Origin: Caballeronia sp. Lep1P3
Lineage (GTDB): Bacteria > Pseudomonadota > Gammaproteobacteria > Burkholderiales > Burkholderiaceae
Direction of reading: 5' to 3'
Length of the DNA: 64,000 bases
Assembly: GCF_022879595.1 (NCBI RefSeq)
Contig: NZ_CP084265.1
Span: forward strand, 2,232,001 to 2,296,000
Under the pieces are notes generated by a model that made no database searches, was not told the DNA's origin, and worked only from the letters and a program-made list of their open reading frames with translations. Shown here piece after piece: positions 33,975-43,587 of this stretch (within the stretch, counting starts at the first letter, position 1; every line of letters begins with the position of its first letter). The translations under genes were made by a program, and so were the position numbers.

Positions 33975-36299
33975 TTATTCCGATTCGCGCGCCGGCGCGA
34001 GAATCTCGCGGTTGCCGTTCGACGACATCGCCGAGACGAGCCCCGAGTTTTCCATCTGTTCCAGAAGCCGCGCCGCCCGGTTGTAGCCGATGCGCAAGTG
34101 CCGCTGCACGAGGGAAATCGACGCGCGCTTGTTCTTGATGACGACCTCGACCGCCTGATCGTAGAGCGGATCGGACTCGCCATCGGTCGCGCCGCCGCCC
34201 GCGCCCGCCGCGCCTTCGTCGCCCTCGCCCGCGAGCCCGCCTTCGAGAATGCCTTCGATGTAGTTCGGCTCGCCGTGCTCCTTCAGCTTGTCGACGACGC
34301 GATGCACTTCTTCGTCCGACACGAACGCGCCGTGCACGCGCACCGGCAGGCCCGAGCCGGGCGGCAGATAGAGCATGTCGCCCATGCCGAGAAGCGACTC
34401 CGCGCCTTGCTGATCGAGAATCGTGCGCGAATCGATCTTCGACGACACCTGGAACGCCATGCGCGTCGGCACGTTCGCCTTGATTAGCCCGGTGATGACG
34501 TCCACCGAAGGCCGCTGCGTCGCAAGAATCAGGTGGATGCCCGCCGCGCGCGCCTTCTGCGCGATCCGCGCGATCAGCTCTTCCACTTTCTTGCCGACGA
34601 CCATCATGAGATCGGCGAGCTCGTCGATCACGACGACGATGTTCGGCAGGCGCGTGAGCGGCTCCGGATCGTCGGGCGTGAGGCTGAACGGGTTCGGAAT
34701 CTTCTCGTCGCGCTTCTTGGCTTCGTCGATCTTCGTGTTGAAGCTCGCGAGATTGCGCACGCCCATCTTGCTCATCAGCTTGTAGCGGCGCTCCATTTCG
34801 GCGACGGCCCAGTTGAGTGCGTGGCCCGCCTGCCGCATGTCGGTGACGACCGGGCACAGCAGATGAGGAATGCCTTCGTAGACGCTCATTTCGAGCATCT
34901 TCGGGTCGATCAGAATGAGCCGCACCTGATCCGCGCTCGCCTTGTAAAGGAGCGAAAGAATCATCGCGTTGATGCCGACCGACTTGCCCGAGCCGGTCGT
35001 GCCCGCGACGAGCAAGTGCGGCATCTTCGCGAGATCGGCGCAGACCGGATTGCCGCCGATGTCCTTGCCGAGGCCCATCGTGAGCGGCGACGCGCCGTTC
35101 GCGTACACCTCCGAGCCGAGAATTTCGGAGAGCTTGACCGTCTGGCGGCGCTGGTTCGGCAATTCGAGCGCCATGAAATTCTTGCCGGGAATCGTCTCGA
35201 CGACGCGAATCGACACGAGCGACAGCGAACGCGCGAGATCCTTCGCGAGGCCGACGATCTGGCTGCCCTTCACGCCGGTCGCCGGCTCGATCTCGTAGCG
35301 CGTCACGACCGGCCCCGGATACGCGGCCACCACGCTCACATCGACGCCGAAATCCTTCAGCTTCTTCTCGATGAGACGCGACGTGTATTCGAGCGTATCG
35401 GCGGCGATGGTTTCCTGCGTCTTCGGCGGCGCATCGAGAAGCGAGAGCGGCGGCAGGGTGGAATCGCCCGGCAGGTCCGCGAAAAGCGGCACCTGCTTTT
35501 CCTTCTCGGCGCGCTCGGAGCGCGCGGGCGTGGCGACCGGCGGCACGATCACGACCGGTTCGTGGTCCTCGTTCTGCACACGCGAGCGCACGACCTTGCC
35601 TTCGCGCTTGGACGCCGCTTCCTCGCCGAGCTTGCGGTCGCGCCCCGCTTCGCGGCGCAGTTGCGCGCCGGTGATGCCGTTGAGAATGGCTTCGCCCGCT
35701 TTCTCGCACACGGAGAGCCACGAAAAGCGGAAATAGAGCGACAAACCGATGGCAAGCGCGATCAGCAGGAAAAGCGTGGCGCCGGTGAAACCGAGCGCAT
35801 GCGAAATATGACGCGCGATGAGATCGCCGACCACGCCGCCCGGCGCGCGCGGCAGTGGCACCTTGAGCGACCACATGCGCAGCGCCTCGATGCCGTCGCT
35901 CGCGAGCAGCACGAGCACGAAGGCGAAGGCTTCGGCGAGCCACGTGCGGTCGCGCGGCGCGTCGTCGTCCTTCGCGGCGGCTTGCGCGGCCGGCTCGCTG
36001 ATGCGCCGGTAATTCGCGACGATGCGCCGCCCGAGCAGCACGACGAGCCAGTACGACGACAGCCCGAAGACGAGCAGCAGGATATCGGACGTATAAGCGC
36101 CGACGCGGCCCGCCCAGTTGGAAATGTGATCGACGCTCACCGCGTGCGTCCAGCTCGGGTCTTTCCGGCTGTACGACAGGAGCGCCATGACGAGAAACAA
36201 TCCGAGCGCGACCTGGAGAATCCAGCGAATTTCGGTGAAAAGGCGCGACATGCGGTGCGGCAGCGCTTGCGCGCTCGCGGAATAGGATGCTTTGGCCAT
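33975..36299 (-). CDS. ftsK: DNA translocase FtsK
   Basis: A 774-residue divisome protein that pumps chromosome ends toward dif and activates XerCD. Four hydrophobic helices occur in the first 190 residues, then a short Glu/Arg linker, then the RecA-like motor with Walker [14 protein letters not shown] and Walker [13 protein letters not shown], and a C-terminal gamma winged helix ([20 protein letters not shown]) that reads KOPS. The start MAKASYSAS at 36299 is chosen because upstream codons show no similarity. The linker is much shorter than in E. coli. Confidence 0.96.
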   Translation of the reverse strand: MAKASYSASAQALPHRMSRLFTEIRWILQVALGLFLVMALLSYSRKDPSWTHAVSVDHISNWAGRVGAYTSDILLLVFGLSSYWLVVLLGRRIVANYRRISEPAAQAAAKDDDAPRDRTWLAEAFAFVLVLLASDGIEALRMWSLKVPLPRAPGGVVGDLIARHISHALGFTGATLFLLIALAIGLSLYFRFSWLSVCEKAGEAILNGITGAQLRREAGRDRKLGEEAASKREGKVVRSRVQNEDHEPVVIVPPVATPARSERAEKEKQVPLFADLPGDSTLPPLSLLDAPPKTQETIAADTLEYTSRLIEKKLKDFGVDVSVVAAYPGPVVTRYEIEPATGVKGSQIVGLAKDLARSLSLVSIRVVETIPGKNFMALELPNQRRQTVKLSEILGSEVYANGASPLTMGLGKDIGGNPVCADLAKMPHLLVAGTTGSGKSVGINAMILSLLYKASADQVRLILIDPKMLEMSVYEGIPHLLCPVVTDMRQAGHALNWAVAEMERRYKLMSKMGVRNLASFNTKIDEAKKRDEKIPNPFSLTPDDPEPLTRLPNIVVVIDELADLMMVVGKKVEELIARIAQKARAAGIHLILATQRPSVDVITGLIKANVPTRMAFQVSSKIDSRTILDQQGAESLLGMGDMLYLPPGSGLPVRVHGAFVSDEEVHRVVDKLKEHGEPNYIEGILEGGLAGEGDEGAAGAGGGATDGESDPLYDQAVEVVIKNKRASISLVQRHLRIGYNRAARLLEQMENSGLVSAMSSNGNREILAPARESE

Positions 36300-37652
<1,353 letters not shown>

Positions 37653-37677
37653 GCCGCGCGCCCCGCGCGTCGGGAAG

Positions 37678-37711
37678 AACGGGCCTCGGTTCGCGCCGCG
37701 GCCCGTTTTTT
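37678..37711 (+). terminator. Terminator of trxB
   Basis: AACGGGCC pairs with GGCCCGTT across a 14-base GC-rich loop, followed by six T. Confidence 0.78.
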
Positions 37712-37868
37712 GTTTCCGGACGTGTGAGCGCGCGTTTCGCGCGCACGCATTCGACGGACGGCGCTCGTGGCACCGGGCGTGGCACAATCGGCGCCCTGCG
37801 CGTCGTGTCCTTCGAACCCGATCCACAGCCGAGCGCAGCGGACCGCAGCCGACCTCTCTGGCCGAACG

Positions 37869-38660
37869 ATGCCGAAAAATCTTCCTCATCCGAACGAACC
37901 GAAACCTCGCCGCGCGCAGGCGCCGCGCGCGCCGGCGCCGGCTGGTCCGAAGCCGGCCGATCCGCGCGATGTCGCCGATGCCGTCAGGCGCGAAGGCTTG
38001 ACGGGTCTCGCGTCGCTGAAAGACGCGCTGAAGGCGGACACCGAAAAGCGCGAGCGCGAACGCATCGAAGCGGCGCGCGAGAAGCGCGAGGCCGACGCGG
38101 GCGCGGACGAGTTCCGCCGCGCCATCGGCGAGATCGAGCCGCTTAGAACGCCGCCGCGCAAGACCGTCACCCGCACGCCGCCGCCGCCCCTTCCGCTGCA
38201 GAGCCGCCGCGACGAGGAAGCGGTGCTTCAGGAAGCGCTCTCCGACGAGTACGATCCGGAAAGCCTGCTGGACATCGACGAGACGCTCTTTTATTGCCGG
38301 CCCGGCGTGAGCCAGGAAGTCGTCAGAAAACTGCGGCGCGGCGCGTGGATCGTGCAGGCGCAACTGGACCTGCACGGCATGCGGCGCGAGGAAGCGCGCG
38401 AGGCGCTCGCGGAATTTATCCGCGAATCGGTGAAGCGCGGCCTGCGCTGCCTGCGCGTGATTCACGGCAAGGGGCTCGGTTCCATCGGCAAGGAGCCGAT
38501 TCTCAAAGGCAAGGTGCGCGCGTGGCTCACGCAGAAAGCGGAAGTGATCGCGTTCTGTCAGGCGCGTCCGCACGATGGCGGCGCGGGCGCCGTGCTCGTG
38601 CTGCTGCAGCCGGGCGGCACGCCGCGTCACCACAATCATCCACAAGACAAGACCCGCTGA
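37869..38660 (+). CDS. Smr-domain protein (MutS2-like C-terminal nuclease domain)
   Basis: A 263-residue cytosolic protein. Residues about 1-160 are charged and Pro/Ala/Arg-rich with a coiled-coil stretch (DTEKRERERIEAAREKRE). The C-terminal Smr domain (about 170-255) contains LDLHGMRREEAREAL and LRVIHGKGLGS, the two key blocks (LDLHG and HGKG) linked to nicking or RNA cleavage. E. coli YdaL and SmrB (YfcN, cleaving mRNA at collided ribosomes) are relatives. It lies 11 bases before the next gene, probably co-transcribed. Confidence 0.88.
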   Translation: MPKNLPHPNEPKPRRAQAPRAPAPAGPKPADPRDVADAVRREGLTGLASLKDALKADTEKRERERIEAAREKREADAGADEFRRAIGEIEPLRTPPRKTVTRTPPPPLPLQSRRDEEAVLQEALSDEYDPESLLDIDETLFYCRPGVSQEVVRKLRRGAWIVQAQLDLHGMRREEAREALAEFIRESVKRGLRCLRVIHGKGLGSIGKEPILKGKVRAWLTQKAEVIAFCQARPHDGGAGAVLVLLQPGGTPRHHNHPQDKTR

Positions 38661-38671
38661 ACGGACGGACC

Positions 38672-39292
38672 GTGCATCCGAGACTGACCCTCGCCATCTC
38701 CATCATGGAGGCGCTCGCGATCTTCGCCTACGCGCTCTCCGGCCTCATCGAAGCAAGAAAGCGCCGGCTCGACGCGGTCGGCGCGTTTCTCGTCGCGCTC
38801 GCCACCGCGTTCGGCGGCGGCACCGTGCGCGACGTGCTGCTCTCGCGCCGCCCGTTCTACTGGGTCGAGCATCAGGACTACGTGGTCGCCATTTTCGCGA
38901 TGGCGATTTTCGCGCCCTATTTCCTGCGCCTCACGACGCGCCTTTTCGACCAGCGCGCCCTGCTCGTGACCGATGCCATCGGCTTAGGTCTTTTCAGCGT
39001 CTCGGGCACGTCCATCGCGCTCGATGCGCAGATGCCCGCGTTCACCGCGACGATGATGGGCGTCACGACCGGCGTGTTCGGCGGCATCATGCGCGACGTG
39101 CTGTGCAACGAGATTCCGCTGATTCTGCGCGATTCACGGCCCTACGCGGTTTGCGCGTTCGCGGGCTGCTGGATCTATCTTGGCCTCGCGGAGCTGAACG
39201 TCGACACGATCTACAGCGTGCTGCTGTCGACGGCGTTCATCCTCGTCGCGCGCCTGCTCACGTTCAAGCTGGACATCCGGCTGCCGCATTAG
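38672..39292 (+). CDS. UPF0126 / TRIC family membrane protein
   Basis: A 206-residue inner-membrane protein made of two repeats of three helices. The repeated signature is AFGGGTVRDVLLSRRPFYW in the first half and VFGGIMRDVLCNEIPLIL in the second, the mark of UPF0126, related to trimeric intracellular cation channels. The E. coli relative YicG is uncharacterised; glycine uptake has been proposed for some members. A GTG at 38672 with weak ACGGA upstream is taken as start; ATG at 38705 is an alternative. Confidence 0.88.
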   Translation: MHPRLTLAISIMEALAIFAYALSGLIEARKRRLDAVGAFLVALATAFGGGTVRDVLLSRRPFYWVEHQDYVVAIFAMAIFAPYFLRLTTRLFDQRALLVTDAIGLGLFSVSGTSIALDAQMPAFTATMMGVTTGVFGGIMRDVLCNEIPLILRDSRPYAVCAFAGCWIYLGLAELNVDTIYSVLLSTAFILVARLLTFKLDIRLPH

Positions 39293-39431
39293 CCGGCGGG
39301 CGCAGCCGGCGACGCGGGCGGGCGGAAAAACCCGTCGATTTGCTACAATCGCGAAGTCAATCCGCCCCGTTCCGGCCGCTCGCGTCGATGCTTCGGGGCC
39401 TGGTCTCCGGTCGTCAACACGCACATAGAAC

Positions 39432-40085
39432 ATGAACATCGAGCAAGCGCGTTTCAACATGATCGAGCAACAGATTCGTCCGTGGGAAGTGCTGGACCAG
39501 GACGTTCTGAACCTGCTGTCGATCGTCAAGCGTGAGAACTACGTTCCCGCCGCCTACCGCAACATCGCTTTCGCGGACCTCGAAATTCCGCTGCCCGGCG
39601 GCGAGCGCATGCTCGCGCCGAAGCTCGAAGCGCGCATCCTGCAGGAACTCATGGTCCACAAGGGCGAAACGGTGCTGGAAATCGGCGCCGGCTCGGGCTA
39701 CATGGCAGCGCTTCTCGCGCATCGCGGCCGCAGCGTGACGACGGTCGAAATCTCGCCCGAACTGGCCGAACTCGCGAAGCAAAACCTCGCGGCGAACGGC
39801 GTGACGAACGCGCAAGTCGTTGTCGGCGACGGCGCGCGCGGCTGGAATCAGGGCGCGCCGTTCGACGTCATCTGCGTGTCGGGCGGGCTGCCGGTGATGC
39901 CGCAGGAATTTCTGGAACTGCTCAACATCGGCGGGCGCATTGCCGCGTTCGTCGGCGTAGCGCCCGTCATGGAAGCGCAGATCATCACGCGCATCGACGA
40001 GAACCAGTATCGCGTGTCGGCGGTCTTCGAAACCTTCGTCGCGCCGCTGAAGAACGCGCTGCATCCGCCGGCTTTCAAGTTCTGA
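39432..40085 (+). CDS. Protein-L-isoaspartate O-methyltransferase family protein
   Basis: A 217-residue SAM-dependent methyltransferase of the Pcm family. MIEQQIRPWEVLDQDVL is typical of the burkholderial branch; VLEIGAGSGYMAALLA is the SAM motif I, and VVGDGARGWNQGAPFDVICV motifs II-III. True Pcm repairs isoaspartyl residues; this branch lacks the usual MV.qLrarGI opening, so substrate is less certain. TACAAT at 39343 may be a promoter -10. A rhodanese gene follows after 64 bases. Confidence 0.88.
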   Translation: MNIEQARFNMIEQQIRPWEVLDQDVLNLLSIVKRENYVPAAYRNIAFADLEIPLPGGERMLAPKLEARILQELMVHKGETVLEIGAGSGYMAALLAHRGRSVTTVEISPELAELAKQNLAANGVTNAQVVVGDGARGWNQGAPFDVICVSGGLPVMPQEFLELLNIGGRIAAFVGVAPVMEAQIITRIDENQYRVSAVFETFVAPLKNALHPPAFKF

Positions 40086-40149
40086 ACCACCGAACCATGC
40101 GCCGGGCCGCAAGCGCCCGGCGGCACTCACCGTCCGCGCCGAATCACTC

Positions 40150-40473
40150 ATGCAAAACCTGACCGCACCCGAACTCGCCGCGTGGCTCGCCGATTCCTCG
40201 CGCCCCGCTCCCGTCCTGCTCGACGTGCGAGAGCCGTGGGAACTGCAGACCGCGAAGATGGAGGACGTCGTCTCCATTCCGATGCGCGACATTCCCGCGC
40301 GCAGCGAAGAACTCGACGACGACGCGCAGATCGTCTGCATCTGTCACCACGGCGCACGCAGCGCGCAGGTCGGCATGTTCCTCGAATCGCGCGGCTTTAC
40401 GAACATCTTCAATCTGTACGGCGGCATCGACGCATGGTCGCGTCAGGTGGACCCGGCCGTTCCAACGTATTGA
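40150..40473 (+). CDS. Rhodanese-like sulfurtransferase
   Basis: A 107-residue single-domain rhodanese of the GlpE/ThiI type. LLDVREPWELQTAKMEDVVS is the entry motif and ICHHGARSAQVGMFL contains the active-site cysteine loop (Cys-His-His-Gly-Ala-Arg). Such proteins transfer sulfane sulfur. It follows the Pcm-like gene on the same strand; in related genomes I remember a tolC-like gene next, but here an opposite-strand SGNH hydrolase follows. Confidence 0.92.
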   Translation: MQNLTAPELAAWLADSSRPAPVLLDVREPWELQTAKMEDVVSIPMRDIPARSEELDDDAQIVCICHHGARSAQVGMFLESRGFTNIFNLYGGIDAWSRQVDPAVPTY

Positions 40474-40486
40474 ATCCGCGGGCTTC

Positions 40487-42097
40487 TCAGCCCGTGCTCG
40501 ACCATAACGCCGCGCCGCTCACCGAATAGATGACGAGCCTGCCGTCGTTCTGCATGTAGGCGTATGACCAGGGATGGTTCGGCGTCGCGGTCTCCCAGAC
40601 TTTCTCGCCGTTGGCGTCGAACAGGATGAGCATGCCGTTTTCCTGCATGCGCACTCTCACGCCCGGCGTTCCACTCGCTTGCGATGACCAGATCGTCGTG
40701 CCATTGCGCACGACGACGAGGTACCCGTTCGTCCCGAGCGTCAGCGCGACGCGGCCGTCGCAGGATTTGAGCGTCTGCCCGGTCGAAAGGCCCTCGCCGG
40801 GCGCGAGATGCCCGCACGCGGACGGCGCGCGCACTGTCGGCAATGCGGCGAACCAGTCGAGATCGACGGCATTGGCAATGGCCTGCAGGCCCGCATCGTT
40901 CGGATGCAGGTTGTCGCCGCTGTTGTACGCCGGCGCATACGTCGACGCGCTTGCCCGGGCACTCGCCGCGCTCGCGGCGCTCGCGCTGCCGGGGTCGCCG
41001 AGCACGGCGGCCTGATCCAGCACGCCGTCGCAGCCGCTCGCGCCGCTGCGCAGCCATGCGTTCATCGCCTGCCGGGTGTCCTCGATGGCGGGCGTCCACG
41101 TCCCCACGCCTTCGAACGGCGTGAGCGTCGAGCAAATCACTTTGACCTTCGCGCTGTGCGCCTGCGCGATCAACTGCCCGAACGTGCTCTTGAGACGCTG
41201 CGCGGTCGGCGGATCGCCGCCGATCAGGTCGTTGACGGCATCGTCCGAAATGACGACCCACTTCACGTTCGCCTGCTGCAGCACGTCGCGGTTGAAGCGC
41301 GTGAGGCCCGCCTGCCCGGACGGGCCCGTATCGATGAAAAAGCTGTTACCGCTGATGCCCTGATCCAGCACGCCCACGTTCAAGCCCGCGCCCGCGAGCC
41401 GCGCCGCCAACCGGTTCGGCCAGCGCCGGTTGGTGTTGGGCGTCGACGCGAGACCGTCCGTAATGGATGCGCCGAACGTGACGACCGCGCCCGTCGCGCC
41501 CTCGTTGACGACGTCGAGGTTGGTCAGAAAGTAGTACGACTGCGCGCCGCCCGGGTTCGTGACGCCGCCCTTGAACGACGCATCGCCGCTCGCGTCGCCC
41601 GGCGCGACGTACACGTCCTGCAGCCCGGCGGGATGGCCCGTGGAGTACGGCGGCGTTTTCGACGGAACGTGCACGCTCACGGCGACATCGCCCATCACCG
41701 GCACGGGAAACGCGACGGTGTCGCTGACGACGGAGCCGCCCACCGGAATCGTCACGTAACTCTGGCCGTTGAACGTGACGGCGCGGTCCGTTTGCGCGAC
41801 CGTCTGCGCGCCGCTCGACCGTTTCGCGATATGCACGTTGCCGAGCACCAACGGCTCGGTGCCGAAGAGATTGGAGAAGCGCACCCGCGCCGCCCTTCCG
41901 CCGATGCTCGTGTGCACGATCTGGCGAATGGTCTGGTTATCGAAGCCGGAATCGGTGGTGTAGGAAGGCGCAACGGACCATGTGCCGGTCCACTGCTGGG
42001 CGGAACTCTGCGCGAACGCGGGGGAAAGGCATGCACTCGAGACCATCGCGAAGAGCGCCGGCGCGAGGCGCCTCGTTAAAGCGTGCATCGTAGTCAT
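40487..42097 (-). CDS. Secreted SGNH/GDSL hydrolase fused to a bulb-type lectin domain
   Basis: A 536-residue exported protein. A Sec signal peptide is cleaved near SPAFA-QSSA. Residues about 35-195 are an N-terminal beta-rich domain usual in this esterase subgroup. The SGNH core starts at VVTFGASITDG with nucleophile Ser211; block III is SDDAVNDLIGG with Asn289; the His-Asp pair is DNLHPND (Asp395, His398). In relatives the first block is GDSITDG, so Asp is replaced by Ala here. Residues about 430-536 form a D-mannose-binding bulb lectin (TNGYLVVVRNGTTIWSS, QNDGRLVIYSVSGAALWSS). The probable role is esterase action on a polysaccharide. The start has GGAGG upstream. Confidence 0.86.
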   Translation of the reverse strand: MTTMHALTRRLAPALFAMVSSACLSPAFAQSSAQQWTGTWSVAPSYTTDSGFDNQTIRQIVHTSIGGRAARVRFSNLFGTEPLVLGNVHIAKRSSGAQTVAQTDRAVTFNGQSYVTIPVGGSVVSDTVAFPVPVMGDVAVSVHVPSKTPPYSTGHPAGLQDVYVAPGDASGDASFKGGVTNPGGAQSYYFLTNLDVVNEGATGAVVTFGASITDGLASTPNTNRRWPNRLAARLAGAGLNVGVLDQGISGNSFFIDTGPSGQAGLTRFNRDVLQQANVKWVVISDDAVNDLIGGDPPTAQRLKSTFGQLIAQAHSAKVKVICSTLTPFEGVGTWTPAIEDTRQAMNAWLRSGASGCDGVLDQAAVLGDPGSASAASAASARASASTYAPAYNSGDNLHPNDAGLQAIANAVDLDWFAALPTVRAPSACGHLAPGEGLSTGQTLKSCDGRVALTLGTNGYLVVVRNGTTIWSSQASGTPGVRVRMQENGMLILFDANGEKVWETATPNHPWSYAYMQNDGRLVIYSVSGAALWSSTG

Positions 42098-42333
42098 ATC
42101 CGCCTCCTGTCGACGGGAGATGGCCGGACGATGCGTGCGGCGCACCTGCGCCCGATGCATCGGCGAGCCTTCCCCGGTCGCATGCAGCGTGTCCGCTGTC
42201 GATGAGCCGCGCGTCGCGCGGCCGCGATGAATGCCGTTGCGGTGTAAATGAGAATACATCACACCGTTGCATTTTTTGACCGTGCGATAGCGCACAGACA
42301 CGGCACATCGCATTCAATCCACGCGCGCAAATG

Positions 42334-42362
42334 AAAAGGCCGCAAGCGTCGTGCATGCGGCC
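42334..42362 (-). terminator. Terminator of the hemC-hemDX-hemY operon
   Basis: GGCCGCA and TGCGGCC pair around an 11-base loop; on the minus strand the stem is followed by four T, 29 bases after the hemY stop. Confidence 0.7.
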
Positions 42363-42390
42363 CGTTGCCTGGCTGAAAACTTCCGTCGCG

Positions 42391-43587
42391 CTAGACGACG
42401 TTCATCGCCAGCGCGCTCGCGCGATAGTGCTCCGCAGCTTTCTCGGCATCGCCGAGTTGCTCGAAAAGACGTGCCAACGCGCGATGCGTCCGTATCTTGA
42501 GCGGCTCGTTGTCGGCGAGCTTCAGCGCCGATTCGAGGAACGCCTGCGCTTTGCCCCACAACTGCTGATGCAGGCACAGCCGCCCGAGCGTGAAGAGCAG
42601 GTCGGCGTCTTCCGTGCGCTCCTTCTGCCATGCCTCGGCGCGCTGGATCAGCGGCAGAGCGTCGCCGCCGACCACGCAATCCGGATACCGCCGCAACAAC
42701 CGCGCGTCCCAGTTATGCGCGAGCGCATCTTCGACGATCTTCTTCGCTTCCGCGCGGCGATCGAGCGCGATCAGCAATTCGGCGGCGAGATCGGCGAGAC
42801 GCGGCGACTGGCGCTCGGTGGCCGACAGCGATTGCCACAGTTCGAGCAGCGCGTCCGGATTGTGCCGCCGGTCGCGCAGCAGGTTCTCCGCCGCGACCTG
42901 CCGCAGACGCACCGCGACCGCCGGATGCAGCGCCTCGCGCTTTTCCAGCATCCGCACGAGCTTCAGCACTTCGCCCCAGTTCTTCAACTGCTGCTGCGCG
43001 CGCAGCGCGATCTGCTGCGCGTGAATGCGCCGGCCGCCCTGCGCCTGCATTTCCGTCAGCGCGACGAGCGCGCCGTCCGCGTCGCGGCCATCGGCGCGCA
43101 TGTCGGCGGTGGCCATCAGACGCGCGTCCTGCCAGTCCGCGCCGTTGACCTGCGCGAGCCATTCGTCGCGACGCGCATATTCGTGCAGCCGATGCGCCGC
43201 GTTTGCGCCGATCAGCCCGGCCGCGCCCTTGTTCGAGTCGACGGAAAGCGCATCGCGCGCGGCCTTCTCCGCTTTCGAAAAGCGGCCCGCGTACAAGTGG
43301 CCGATCGCATCGCGCAGGGAAGCATTCGCCTTGGCGAGCCGGCTGCGCGCGCGGTATGCCGCCACGCGCTGCGGCATCTTCCAGACGCCGCGCACCGCGC
43401 GCACCAGCGCGTACAGCACGATGAACAGCACGACGAGCGCGACGACGAACAGATTGAGCGACACGTCCACGCGATACGGCGGGATGACGAGCAGAACCTG
43501 CCCGCCGTCGAAACCGCCGACGGTCGCGACGATCACCGCGACGGCGAAGAGCAGCGCGAGCCAGATGAGTCCACGAATCGTCATCAT
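42391..43587 (-). CDS. hemY: HemY-type heme biosynthesis-associated TPR protein
   Basis: A 398-residue inner-membrane protein of the proteobacterial HemY family (not protoporphyrinogen oxidase). Two transmembrane helices occupy residues about 5-25 and 42-65 (IRGLIWLALLFAVAVIVATV, then LNLFVVALVVLFIVLYAL), followed by TPR-like helices (FSKAEKAARDAL, TLGRLCLHQQLWGKAQAFLE, FEQLGDAEKAAEHY). Its function in heme or tetrapyrrole metabolism is still unclear. Its ATG overlaps the hemDX stop (ATGA), showing coupling. Confidence 0.93.
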   Translation of the reverse strand: MMTIRGLIWLALLFAVAVIVATVGGFDGGQVLLVIPPYRVDVSLNLFVVALVVLFIVLYALVRAVRGVWKMPQRVAAYRARSRLAKANASLRDAIGHLYAGRFSKAEKAARDALSVDSNKGAAGLIGANAAHRLHEYARRDEWLAQVNGADWQDARLMATADMRADGRDADGALVALTEMQAQGGRRIHAQQIALRAQQQLKNWGEVLKLVRMLEKREALHPAVAVRLRQVAAENLLRDRRHNPDALLELWQSLSATERQSPRLADLAAELLIALDRRAEAKKIVEDALAHNWDARLLRRYPDCVVGGDALPLIQRAEAWQKERTEDADLLFTLGRLCLHQQLWGKAQAFLESALKLADNEPLKIRTHRALARLFEQLGDAEKAAEHYRASALAMNVV

